A stretch of DNA of 60,000 nucleotides, from positions 2,427,172 to 2,487,171 of the forward strand of contig CM030934.1 of NCBI GenBank assembly GCA_018136815.1. Direction: 5' to 3'. The notes below the pieces were generated by a model that was given only the letters and a program-made list of their open reading frames with translations, did no database searches and had not been told where the DNA came from. Shown one piece after another: positions 21,932-31,347 of the stretch. Positions within the stretch are counted from its first letter, which is position 1. Every line of letters begins with the position of its first letter. The position numbers and the translations under genes are program-made. The DNA comes from Isochrysis galbana (Eukaryota; Haptophyta; Isochrysidales; Isochrysidaceae).

Positions 21932-22100
21932 ACTAATCTTATGATTGGTCGCCATGGACCGTGGAGGGGGGCCTTGCGCCCCGCCCACTCTCTCGACTCA
22001 CCTCATGGGGGGCGAGAACGGCATCCACCCCCCTGCGTTGCCTGCGCCTGCGCTGCCTCTCGTGGCATGCAGGAGGCTTGCTTGACCCTGCACCCACGCC
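21932..22100 (+). mobile_element. LINE-like 5' end with stem-loop
   Basis: ACTAATC TTAT GATTGGT (21932-21949) forms a 7-bp stem with one G-T pair. It is followed by CGCC and an ATG at 21954 that opens MDRGGGPCAPPTLSTH and stops after about 45 codons. The layout matches the other LINE 5' ends in the window. The 3' limit is uncertain. Confidence 0.5.
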
Positions 22101-22181
22101 CACGCGGGGGGTCTGTCTAGGTATGAGTGCTCCGCTTACAGCTCCTGCCAGAAGGCAGAACATGAGTGTGACTGTCGGGCG

Positions 22182-22197
22182 CCCCGCTAGAGCGGGG
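22182..22197. other. Short GC palindrome
   Basis: CCCCGCT AG AGCGGGG forms a 7-bp stem. The surrounding 22100-23236 shows no gene that I can support; a long G run lies near 23050. It probably includes the 3' UTR of the minus-strand gene that ends at 23237. Confidence 0.4.
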
Positions 22198-23236
22198 AAG
22201 TTGGTGCTTTAAGTGCCCGTAGAGGGTAGAGGCCAGGCGGCGCCCGCTTTTAATCCGCATTGTCCCCTGTGATGCAACAATAGGTTGACCCTAGAGCCAC
22301 TCAACGCTCAACGCATGCGCGGCCCTTGCTCTAGCTAGCTGGCGTTGGAGCCCCAGAAGTATGAAACGGGCTTACTGTCTGCCTTTCGCTTCTTTCTGCT
22401 CGCGCTTGTCGCGCTAGACATATGCGCACACGACATGATGCTTTGCGATGGATGCATCACAACATGTTACCACCTGGCGAGACTGCGATAGCACTAGGTA
22501 CAGGGTGCAATGGGGTTGCAACAAGCCAGGCCGAGCAAATCACACAATAATCACCGCGACTCGAAATAAAAACATTTTCATTTGGTAAAGCCCTCCTTCT
22601 TCAAGCGCGCAGGCCCGGGACAGCGGGGCAAGGTGATGGAGATAGATGGAGATACGCGCAGAGTCAACCAAAGAGAGCGTGGGAAAGCGTGTTTGCTTGT
22701 GTCAAGGAGAGGACCGTGCCGAGCAGTCACATGTGTGGATGACCGCGGAGCCCCTCGAGGGCGGCAGTTGTCTAGTACGAGAAGGGGAGGGGGGCGTTGG
22801 GCTCCTCAGGGCGGTCCGTCCCTCCACTGCTCGCGCGAATACAATGGAGCCGTCATCGCCAGAGAACGCGTGATTCGGCGCCAACCCGCCATGTCCACAA
22901 AGGGATACCCGCTCCTCGCTGCGAGGGGCGACACCCTCCCTACCACCCCCATTACATACTCGTCGATGAGCACCGCGAGGAGCACGGTGGGGAGATGATC
23001 TCGGGAAGAGGTGAAAGGGTTGGCGACGAGGAAGAATGAGTGGAGCGGAGCGGGGGGGGGGGGGGGGGGGCGGACTGACGGACTGACTGGCACTGGTTAT
23101 CTGCCGCGTCGGACGCGAGAGCGGGCTGTTAGTGAGGCGTTCCGAACGAGACGGAGGCTTGGACCGCGCGAGACGAGGGCTCACACGAGGCCTCCAGCGG
23201 TCGTGCGGCCTGTTGGCCGGCGAAAAGCAGTTGCAA

Positions 23237-25118
23237 TCACGCAGCACCTGCGGATGGGGATGGAACAGCGGCGGCGGCACAGCGCTCGTCCATCTCGGCG
23301 AGACTTCGACTGGGATGAGCGTGGCCACCATGTAGTAAGGCACAGTCGTCGTCGCTCGGGTCGACCACAGCCTCGTCAGTGCGGGCGTGATGCTGGCTGG
23401 CGGCGCCTGCTCGTGCAAGCGCATCGGCAACCACAGTCATGGCATGCGTCACCTCCTGCAGATCGCCGCACGGCGAGGGCTGTGGCGCCCCAACGGCCGC
23501 CTTAGGTGTGGCTCCATCGGCCGACTGGACGGCCGCCACGATCACGTGGCTGCTGGCCGGGAATCCCGCCGCCAGCGGCGGCGGAGCATCTGTCTCGGCG
23601 GCCACGATCGCATCGCCGCAATAGAGCTGCTTGATCGCATCGCGACCACGAAAGAGCAGCGCCGTGTTGAGCAGCCCACCAATGCCGTAGGCGGCACAGA
23701 AGCGACCCATTCGCGCGATGGTCGACTGCGGGAACATCCTTGCCGCCGAACGGACCTTCTCGCCCGTGGATGAGTCCGGCTTGTTGAACATCTCGAGCGC
23801 CATCAGGTGGATAGGCGTGCAAATGAGCTGCATGCCCATTGGGGAGATGAGCTGAGCAGCGTCAGCAGCGCGCTTCTCGTCCATCTTGCCCGAGCTGACG
23901 AGGGCCGATGCGACGAGAGGTGGCACCTGCAGCGGAGGGGTGCGCGTTACAGGGCTGAAAGGGTTGGGCGCGTCCCGCCAGCGGCCGGAAGGCTCGAAGC
24001 ATCGGGTGTGGCTGTCGTCTCGTTGCGTACGCGCACCGTGAAGGCGGCGGCGATGGTGAGCGTGTCCCGCACAGCAAAGAGACCGAAGGTGGCGCGCGGC
24101 ATCGTGCGCGTGGCCGAGTCTCCCGCTCCAAACCAGCGGGCGAAGAGGGCGTCCTTCGTGATGCCGGCGCCCATATTGACTGCAGTGGTGCCAAAGAGCT
24201 TGGCGCCGCCCTGAATCGTCGCGCTCGACGGGGCCTAAGGTTGGGCAGGCGGAGCAAGGAGAGGTCGTGATGGGCACGTGGGCCACGCACTTTGCATCCA
24301 GCGGGGAGTGGGGTGGACGCAGTCGGGGAGCTGCTTCACGGAGAAGGAGGCAACTGCCGCGAGCGCTCGCCTTTGGATTCAGCATCCTCTCGCAGATCGT
24401 GTCGATCGAGTTGGCTGTGGCATAGGTGAGGCCATAGACCGAGGAGACGAGGAGCAACGCTGGATTGCGCACAAGATGGTGAGGCCGCAGCACAATCTCC
24501 TTGAGCCCCATTCCAAGAGCCGCCCAGAGCGAGGTGGTGCCGGCGCTCGCCTGCGAGACAGGCGTTTGGGGAGCGGCTGAACAGGCTTGTCTTGGCACAT
24601 CGACACAAGTTAGCAGACGAGTAGCCACTCCCGTTCTTGGCTTCCCCTTCCGCCCCAACCCCCCCCCTCCTGAACGAAAAATGAGAGAGCGCGCCCGGCC
24701 CCGCCCGGCGCGTCGACGGCAGTATCCCCTTCTCCCCTTCCCGCGTCAACCCTCACTCTCTTGCGAGAGAGGAAGGCGGGCGAGAGAAAGCAAGGGAGGA
24801 AGCCAGCGAGGGACGGAGGGAGGGAATGAGGGAGGAAGTGGGGGGGGGGGGGGGGACAAGGAAGAAAAGGGTGAGCGTGAGAGAGGGAGAGAGGGAGAGG
24901 GGGGGGGGGAGAGAGGAGAGAGAGAGAAGAGAGGGGGGGGGGGGGGAAGAGAGAGAGAGTTCACTCGCCTGCGTGACCGCCTTGTCGACCGTCATGATGA
25001 AGGGCGCGGCGCAGAAGGCGGCAGTGAAGCCGGCGCCGAATCCGACCGCGAGGTCGGTGCCAATTGGGATCGCCGCCGCCTCGGCTGCGCTCCGCCGCGG
25101 AGCCGTCTTGCCGCCCAT
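23237..25118 (-). CDS. Multi-pass membrane protein, mitochondrial-carrier-like
   Basis: Four exons on the minus strand: 25118-24969, 24550-24371, 24234-24037, 23926-23237, all phase 0, 405 residues. Introns 1 and 2 fit best as GC-AG (donor GCGAG after CAG or AAG); intron 3 is GT-AG. The protein has Gly-rich membrane segments: GFGAGFTAAFCAAPF with VDKAVTQ, LLVSSVYGLTYATANSID, AVNMGAGITKDALFARWFG, TFGLFAVRDTLTIAAAF, and QLISPMGMQLICTPIHL before an Ala-rich tail. The P..D-K..Q run in the first segment and the paired helices recall SLC25-type or related mitochondrial inner-membrane proteins. I cannot name a substrate. Conserved-looking proteins with an RDTLTIAAAF-like core exist in fungi and protists as uncharacterised families, as far as I recall. 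Confidence 0.65.
24830..24962. repeat. G-rich/GA repeat in intron 1 of the carrier-like gene
   Basis: Runs of G up to about 15 and GAGAGG repeats on the plus strand, so the sense strand of the intron is pyrimidine-rich. Comparable tracts fill introns of the deubiquitinase and bestrophin genes. Confidence 0.8.
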
Positions 25119-25133
25119 CGGCTCCCTCCCTCC

Positions 25134-25168
<35 letters not shown>

Positions 25169-26224
25169 ACTACTCTCTCTCTCTCTTCCCCCCCCCCCCG
25201 AGGGAGAAGAGAGTCAATCCCCTAATTTACGAGGACGGTTTCTTCATTTACCTCCTCCCTCTCCGGGCGAAGTTCATTCGCGATCTCACGGCGGTGCCCT
25301 CTTCTCTCCAAAGACCTCTTCACCTCTCTCTCTCCGTCCCCCCTCCCCCTTCTCTCCTCCTCCCCTCCCCTTCCGCCTCTCTCCCTCCCCTTCCGCCTCT
25401 CCATCTTCTTTCCACTCTCCTTCTTTACCTCTTTTCCTCTTCATCTCTCTCTCTCCCTCCCGCCTCCCCCCCTCTCTCTGCCCCTCCCGCCCTCTCCTCC
25501 CCTCCCCTTCCGCCTCTCTCTCTCTTCTCCCCATTCCCTCTAAATCACATCTTTTCTACCCCTCCCCCCGTGGCCGCCGCCCACGGCCCGAGAGAACGGG
25601 AGGACGAGAGGAGAGAGAGAGAGACGTAATTTGGACTGCCGTCCCTTCTCAGTACTTGACTCTCTACAATTAAGTACTCCGTCCCATTCTTTCGCACTCT
25701 TCTGAGAGACTCCTCCTCTCTTTCTCTCCTCGCCCCCTCTCTTTACAAAGCCTTCCACCTTTTTCTCCGTCCCTCTCTTCTTCTTATGGACGGTCCGCAC
25801 TGGGAATAATGTTGAGACGGCATGATTTGACATGTGATGAGAGGGTGAAGATCGGTGGTCGGGCAGCTGGCGGACGTCTCGATCCGGCCGCGTCCGCGCG
25901 GTTACAGTCTCTTTCAAATAATTACGACGCCGAAACTGGTGGGAGTGACGAGGTTCGGCCGCCAAAGAGCGCGGCGCCACCGGCCCAAAATGGAGAGAGA
26001 GAGGAGAGAGGGGGGGGGGGGCAAGGGGGGCGGGCGGGCGGGGGGCACGAGGAGAGGGAGAAGAGAGGAGAAGAGAAGGGAGAAGAAGCCATCGATGCCC
26101 CCCCCCCCCAAAAAAAAGAAAATAGAGAGTTTGGGGGGAGAGAGAGGGAGAGGGAAAGAAGGGGGGGGAAATCATAGAGTAAGAGAGAGGGGGAGAGGAG
26201 AAGAGAGAGCGCACCCACAGAGCG

Positions 26225-26255
<31 letters not shown>

Positions 26256-26305
26256 GAGAGGGAGAGGGAGAGGGAGAGGCAGAGAATAAGGGGGGGGGGT
26301 GTAGG

Positions 26306-26337
<32 letters not shown>

Positions 26338-26496
26338 GGGGGGGGGCGGAGGTCGAAAGGAAAGGAGTGAGGGTACGATATGTAGAGAGAGAGATCCGGC
26401 ACAGGTCTCTCTGGCTGAGGAGGCGGCGGCGGCGGCGGCGGGGGGGGGGGGGAGGAGGGGAACTAAGGGGGGGAAGGGGGGATGTTCCCCCCCCCC

Positions 26497-26539
<43 letters not shown>

Positions 26540-26558
26540 CCCCCCACCCTCTCCTCTC

Positions 26559-26590
<32 letters not shown>

Positions 26591-26591
26591 C

Positions 26592-26646
<55 letters not shown>

Positions 26647-26984
26647 CCCCCCCCCCCCCTCTCTCCCCCTCCCCCTCCCCCCCCCCCCCACTCCTCCTCC
26701 TCCCTCAAAAACCTTCACACAAAACAAACAGGGAAATGAACGATTCATCTATGAATACAGCCCCCCCCTCCCCCCTCCCCCCCCCGGGCGTCCGTCTCGC
26801 GAGGCGGCGGCGCTGTTGTGCGCCTAGAGGCGAAACACCGCAGGGGGGGGCGGGGGGGGGCAGGCACAGAGGTGAGAGGGAGCGAGGATAGAGGATAAGG
26901 GCGGTGTTCGTAGAGAAGGGAAGACTCGGAGCTAGTAGGTGTGTAGCCCACAATCTTCAGACAGATGCCCCCCCCCCCCCCCCC
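25119..26984. repeat. Large microsatellite field
   Basis: CT-rich repeats at 25130-25190 and 25315-25560, GA repeats at 25985-26340, a GCG/G run at 26425-26455, a (CT)n array at 26495-26645, and C runs at 26645-26690 and 26970-26985. A short unique stretch lies at 25620-25980. A 7-bp inverted repeat AGTACTT/AAGTACT at 25651-25678 leads into TACTCCGTCCCATTC, reminiscent of Tc1/mariner termini. Long predicted proteins here are repeat artefacts. Confidence 0.8.
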
Positions 26985-27258
26985 TTCTTGCGTCTTGCGT
27001 CGCACCCACATGAGCTGGAGCGCGCGCGCGCTGGCGTTGGCGCATGAGCGCACAGTCATACAGTCATCCAATTTCTCAGGAGGATAACTATAAAACACTT
27101 CAAGACATTGCTGAGTGAATTTGTCCAAATTAAAATCGTGCCGCCTCGGGAGCTGGCTGTCCATAGACTTGAAGAACCCCAAGTCGCAGACATTCGTGTC
27201 TGGCGAGTTAGGAACCTGGGAAAATAAAACAATATCCGGTCCTGTCCGGCGTCCCTAC

Positions 27259-27441
27259 CCTAGATGGGAAATACGTATTTACCGTATTTGGCCAGAGGCC
27301 AAATACATATGTATTTGGCTGTATTTGAAGCGCGTCCTGGGTTGTAGGCCTCGAATGTATTTGAAATGTATTTGGCCGGAGGCCAAATACATATGTATTT
27401 GGCTGTATTTGGAGGCCCCAGCACCGTATTTCCCATCCAGG
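27259..27441 (+). mobile_element. hAT MITE, copy 1
   Basis: 183-bp element running from CCTAGATGGGAAATACG to CGTATTTCCCATCCAGG, bounded by 8-bp direct repeats GTCCCTAC (27251-27258 and 27442-27449). Internally it is made of CCAAATACATATGTATTTGG palindromes. Ends and subterminal CCGTATTTGGCC match the deleted hAT at 12620-15070, so that family probably mobilised it. Confidence 0.85.
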
Positions 27442-27449
27442 GTCCCTAC

Positions 27450-27678
27450 CTAGATGGGAAATACGGTGTTGGGGCCTGCAAATACAAATAAAGCCAAATA
27501 CATATGTATTTGTATTTGGCTTCCGGCCAAATACATTTCAAATACATTCGAGGCCTACAACCCAGGACTAGCTTCAAATATCAAATACAGCCAAATAATA
27601 CAAATACGTATTTCAAATACATATGCATTTGGCCTCTAGCCAAATCCAAATACGGTAAATACGTATTTCCCATCTAGG
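27450..27678 (-). mobile_element. hAT MITE, copy 2 (inverted)
   Basis: Near-exact reverse complement of copy 1 with small expansions, from CTAGATGGGAAATACGG to CGTATTTCCCATCTAGG. With copy 1 it forms a palindrome of about 420 bp that could extrude a cruciform. CCGGCGTCC occurs on both sides of the pair (27246-27254 and 27679-27687), consistent with a shared target or part of a duplication. Confidence 0.82.
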
Positions 27679-28390
27679 CCGGCGTCCATTGCGCTGAGGT
27701 GCAGGCAGAAGGTTGAATGTTGGCAAGCCTCATGTCAAGCTTGTCGCCGCTTTCAAAATCTTACTCTTGCTCATGTGTCATGTGTGGAGTGGCGTTATCC
27801 ATTTGCACCGTTACACGAGGAGACGAGGAGCTTTCCGAAGTTTCGAGCGGATTGCAGTCACCTTCAAGAATGTTTTTTTTTCGAGCGGATTGCAGGAATC
27901 ACATCTTGCCGCATCATAGACTCAATAAATTTATCCGCATCCTGCATCCATGACAATATACATCTACTGTTCGCAAATCGCCCTTTTTCAAGCCGGTTTG
28001 TTTGTCGCCTTTCTTGGCGGGCACACGTTCACATACACGCCAGGCTCCCACCAAACCATCAAATTGGTGCTGTGGGCTGTGGGCTCGGACAAGCAATAGC
28101 AATAGCGCACAATAGCAATAGCAACAGCATCACTTTCCCAATGAACCTTTTGCTTTTGGACGCCAAAGTTTGCTTTGGCTTTGCCACCCCGGGCGGCAGC
28201 TTCAACTTGCCCGAGTGGGTGTAGACATAAAACACGTTTCATCGAGATCGACGTGCATCTCCCACCTATTGTTCACATTTTGTTGCGCCCATTCTACTCG
28301 ACGTGTGCACACGCCAGCCGCCAACAAAAATAAGTGTGAAGTAGAACGTAGAACGTATTTATTATTCACGGTTGCGATCGATCTCTCGCG

Positions 28391-28825
28391 ATGCGGGCCG
28401 AATGGCTGGCGACCCTCGGGCTGGGCACAAGCGCCGACGCTGCTGCGGTAAAGGAGGCGTACCGAAAGCTGGCGCTCAAGTACCACCCGGATATAAACCC
28501 TAGCCCAGAGGCGGCCGGGCTCTTCCGCGCCGCCTCCGAGGCGTATGAGCAGCTGATCGAGCGCAGGGCCCTCGAGGAGCGGCCGGCCACCTCGCATGGC
28601 CCAGCGATGGAGGCGCGCTGGAATATCCGACGGCGTCACAAGCCGGCGGAGTACCCCGCCTGGTTCACGCCCCCCGACCAGTCGCCGCCCGACCGCTCAC
28701 GCTCGCTCCATACGCCCGGTGCCCTGGCGGGAAGCTGGGCTAGGCGCCACACTTTGGCAGTGGCGGTCGCTTCGCTCAGCATGCGTGGGCGCTGCGTCAG
28801 GTCGGTGTTCATGAGGATACGATAG
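28391..28825 (+). CDS. J-domain (DnaJ-like) protein
   Basis: 144 residues from an ATG 90 bases downstream of the mariner remnant. Residues 4-60 are a J domain: WLATLGLGTSADAAAV, AYRKLALKYHPDINP with the HPD loop at residues 32-34, and a final helix FRAASEAYEQLIE. J domains stimulate Hsp70 ATPase. A conserved-looking NIRRRHKPAEYPAWFTPP block follows at 78-95; similar (S/A)EYPxWFxPP stretches occur in small organellar J proteins that I recall, but the location here is not shown. The last 30 residues read like intron or UTR, so a splice after about residue 105 is possible and the true C-terminus may differ. No signal peptide is obvious. Confidence 0.8.
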   Translation: MRAEWLATLGLGTSADAAAVKEAYRKLALKYHPDINPSPEAAGLFRAASEAYEQLIERRALEERPATSHGPAMEARWNIRRRHKPAEYPAWFTPPDQSPPDRSRSLHTPGALAGSWARRHTLAVAVASLSMRGRCVRSVFMRIR

Positions 28826-28997
28826 CCAAGGGAATGGGCGGTACGCGCACTAAAGCGATTGCCCTCGCTTTCTTGCCGACGGCCGTTCTTTGAATTGGCT
28901 CTTGCTGCTGTATTCCCACAACTTGTGGTCCGCGAGCACCGTTGCTTTTTGCTTTAGCAGCCGCTTCTTGCACGTTTTTCCCGCTCTTAGAATGACG

Positions 28998-29480
28998 ACT
29001 AAGTTTATACTTAGTTCGCCCATGGGGGGGCACGAGCCCCCCCCCCCCTCTCTCCACTCCTCCCCTGCCATGGGGGAGGAACCACCCATGCTCCTGGCAT
29101 GCCTGATGGCTTGCCAGGAGCACACTGCCCTGCCGACCCACTCTCCACTCTCTCCTTGGAAGGCTCGGCTGCCTTGCTCGCCCTTGCGTGTCGTGGCCAG
29201 CCCATCGCTCCAAACCCCCTCCCCCCCCTGTTCGACAGGCAGACAGGTGCAAAGTGGGAAGTGGGGACCCCTGAGGCTCAGGAGCGCCAGCGGGGGAGAG
29301 GCAGGGGAGGCCAGTTCCCAGCCCCAGCCTCCTCCTCCTCTGCCCCCTGAGCTACCTTCACGATCGGGACCGGGATGCCGCAGGGATGCCCGCTATCGCC
29401 ACTCACCTTCCTCCTCACCACCGAAGCACTGACCCGAGCCGTCAACGGAGATACCGACATTGAGCGGGTAGATCTCAATT
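28998..29480 (+). mobile_element. LINE 5' end joined to an RT fragment
   Basis: Starts with ACTAAGT TTAT ACTTAGT (28998-29015, perfect 7-bp stem), then TCGCCC and ATGGGGGGGCACGAGCC. The next 330 bases match 45254-45600. At about 29345 this joins sequence coding IGTGMPQGCPLSPLTF and then TTEALTRAV, the QGxPLSP block of LINE reverse transcriptases, ending near 29480. About 1 kb or more of normal LINE sequence is missing at the junction, so it is an internally deleted copy. Confidence 0.8.
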
Positions 29481-29495
29481 AATGGATACAATCTC

Positions 29496-29765
29496 AACTA
29501 ACTTTATTATGGATTATGGTTGGTTGCCATGGAGCGGGCCGCCGCTCCCCACCTCTCCATCGGGCCCCCCGCTGCGCCCCCCCCCCCCCCCGTACCCATG
29601 GAGCTGTCGCAGGCTAAGCGACCGCGTCCGCCCGCAGAGGCCGAGCAGGTGAGCGCGACCCCGGTCGCCGCACGGCCCGTGGCCCCGGCCACACCAGCCA
29701 CTACAGCAGCCATGCTGGCCCACCCCATGGTGGGCCACAGGCTGCTGTGGAGGACAGAGTAGCCA
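29496..29765 (+). mobile_element. LINE 5' end, MERA type
   Basis: AACTAAC at 29496-29502 pairs with GTTGGTT at 29519-29525 across a 16-base loop. GCC and an ATG at 29529 follow, opening MERAAAPHLSIGPPA and later KRPRPP, the same start and basic patch as the full element at 39886 and the copy at 52522. The frame stops after about 78 codons. It lies 15 bases after the previous LINE fragment, suggesting nested or repeated insertion. Confidence 0.75.
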
Positions 29766-29810
29766 ACACCACCCAAGCCGAACCACTCTTCCACCAGGCT
29801 GTCGCATTCG

Positions 29811-29942
29811 CGAATCGACACTCGTTCGGCATTTATCGCTATAATTCTCTCGTTCTCGTTCTCGGTCAAAAAGCTTCGCTTGGACGAATAGGATCTTGGG
29901 TTGTGGAGCGCCCTCTCTCTTTCTCTCGAAGAGAAGGGAAGT
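29811..29942 (-). repeat. Dispersed repeat R2, copy b (inverted)
   Basis: Reverse complement of 15071-15253 with deletions: CGCATTCGCGAATCGACA, CGTTCGGCATTTATCG, AAAAGCTTCGCTTGGAC and TTTCTCTCGAAGAGAAGGGAA all have inverted counterparts there. 29943-30171 holds unique, T-rich sequence without a gene. Confidence 0.75.
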
Positions 29943-30171
29943 TTCCCCACCCTTCTTCCTCCTAGGCGCCTCGCAAATAGGTTTAATTCGCTATCTTCTC
30001 CGCGTTTCTCTATCTACTTCAGTGATTGCAATCAGGTTTAATTTGCAATCTCATCGCCTCTCCCCCTTAGGCACACCGCACTTCTCTCGTCTTATTCGGT
30101 AAGTCTTTTGGAATCTTGTGCGGCAGGATTGCCCCTCGTTTCCGTTATGGTGCGATTCCCCTTCCAGACGG

Positions 30172-30550
30172 GATCGCCGACAGATCGCCTTCTGATCGTC
30201 GTCCGTCGTCGTCTGGCCGGAGTGTTTGGGTTTGATTTCAGTCGAGTTATGTGAGAAAGTCGTGGGGCGAGAGTCGGGGTGTTTTCCTGGGTGTCTCTGT
30301 CCGTCGTCCTGTCGTCAGTCGTCATCCGTCGCTCTCGCTCTCGTCGCTCTCGCTCTCGTAACACTCGTACTCGTACCCAACAAACTCGCCTCGCCTTGCC
30401 AGCCCCTGCCATCACAGCCCTCCTCACACTCGCCCTCGCCTCTCGCCACTCGCTCGATGTCGTTCTCGCCGCCGTCCTCGCCCTCGCTCAAGCCCGCCTG
30501 CCCGCCTTCCTCTGCTGACGGGCTTCAGCCCGTCAGCACCTCCGAAGTCG
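30172..30550 (+). repeat. Dispersed repeat R3, copy b
   Basis: Same unit as 20401-20774, including the ATG at 30457 that opens MSFSPPSSPSLKPACPPSS. The conserved stretch ends abruptly where the inverted LINE 5' end at 30551-31030 begins. Confidence 0.78.
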
Positions 30551-31030
30551 TCTCCCTCGCCGCGCCTGCCGCCGGCTTTGCCCCTTCCTCATTGCCCTCA
30601 GGCCCTATGGGCCACCACAATTCGTCACAGGCATGCTTTATGGCAGAGGCAGAGAGAGGCCTCCCCCACCCTGGGGACGGCCGCGCTGCCCCGGCCGCGC
30701 GGCCCGAGTCCGGGTGGCGGGTGGCCCTTATGGGGGAGTCCTTGATTGGGGTGGCATGGCGACAGTGGCAGGCGGCATGGCCAGAGGCTGGCTCTGTTGC
30801 TCTGCTGGGAACAGGACTCTGCCTGTTCCCTGCTTCTGGGGGTGTTGAGGAGGCGATGGCGGGAGGATCATGTATCATGTCGACGTTGCTGTCAGTGAGG
30901 GGGGCAGCCTGCGAGCGCTTCGGCGCTCCGGCGGCTTGGGGCGGCCCCGGTGGGGCGTCGTGGCGGCGGGGGGCTGGGAGGTGGGAGCGGTCGGCGCGCG
31001 CTCCATCGCTAAAACTATAACAATAGTTTT
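30551..31030 (-). mobile_element. LINE 5' end (minus strand), MERA type
   Basis: On the minus strand AAAACTAT TGTT ATAGTTTT (31030-31011) is a perfect 8-bp stem, followed by AGCG and ATGGAGCGCGC. The frame opens MERAPTAPTSQPPAATTP with a basic PKPPERRSARR patch, then is interrupted by a stop and shift. The 3' end is lost where it meets R3. Confidence 0.75.
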
Positions 31031-31347
31031 TCGAGATTTGAGATTTTGATATGTGAGATATTATGTTGGCCAAAGATGGCGAGGTATTTCAAATACAGAT
31101 ACTACTATGTATTTCTGTCCCACAGGAGAGAGACTCTATCATGCTATAATGTATCTCCCCCCGTCCCCCAAGGAGAAGCTTCTCCTCCGACTGACTCTCC
31201 GAGACTTGCCGCCGCCCGCCACACCCTCCTTCTCTCTCTCTCTCTCTTCCCACCGCCCGCCCTCCCCACCCTCGCCACCCCTCCCTCTCTCTCGCCCTCG
31301 CCCTCGCACGCACACACACACCTCCCCCCCCCGACGGCCCTCCCTCG

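Larger units (their letters stand above)
26985..28300 (-). pseudogene. Broken Tc1/mariner-type transposase
   Basis: Read on the minus strand, in order but in shifting frames: MHVDLDETCFMSTPTRAS (first catalytic Asp, cf. VHxDEKWF), KVHWESDAV, FDGLVGAWRVCERVPAKK (cf. FDGKIGxWPFxExVPAK), VQMDNATPHT (second Asp, cf. QDNAxPH), and after an insertion PNSPDTNVCDLGFFKSMDS (third Asp region). This is the DDE/D series of Tc1/mariner transposases of the type common in oomycetes and other protists. Several stops and frameshifts plus the MITE insertion at 27259-27678 show that it is dead. Confidence 0.82.

Noticed and set aside
25540-26748. 402-codon minus-strand frame
   Set aside because: Almost entirely (CT)n/(GA)n translation (Ser-Leu, Arg-Glu), with no conserved motif.
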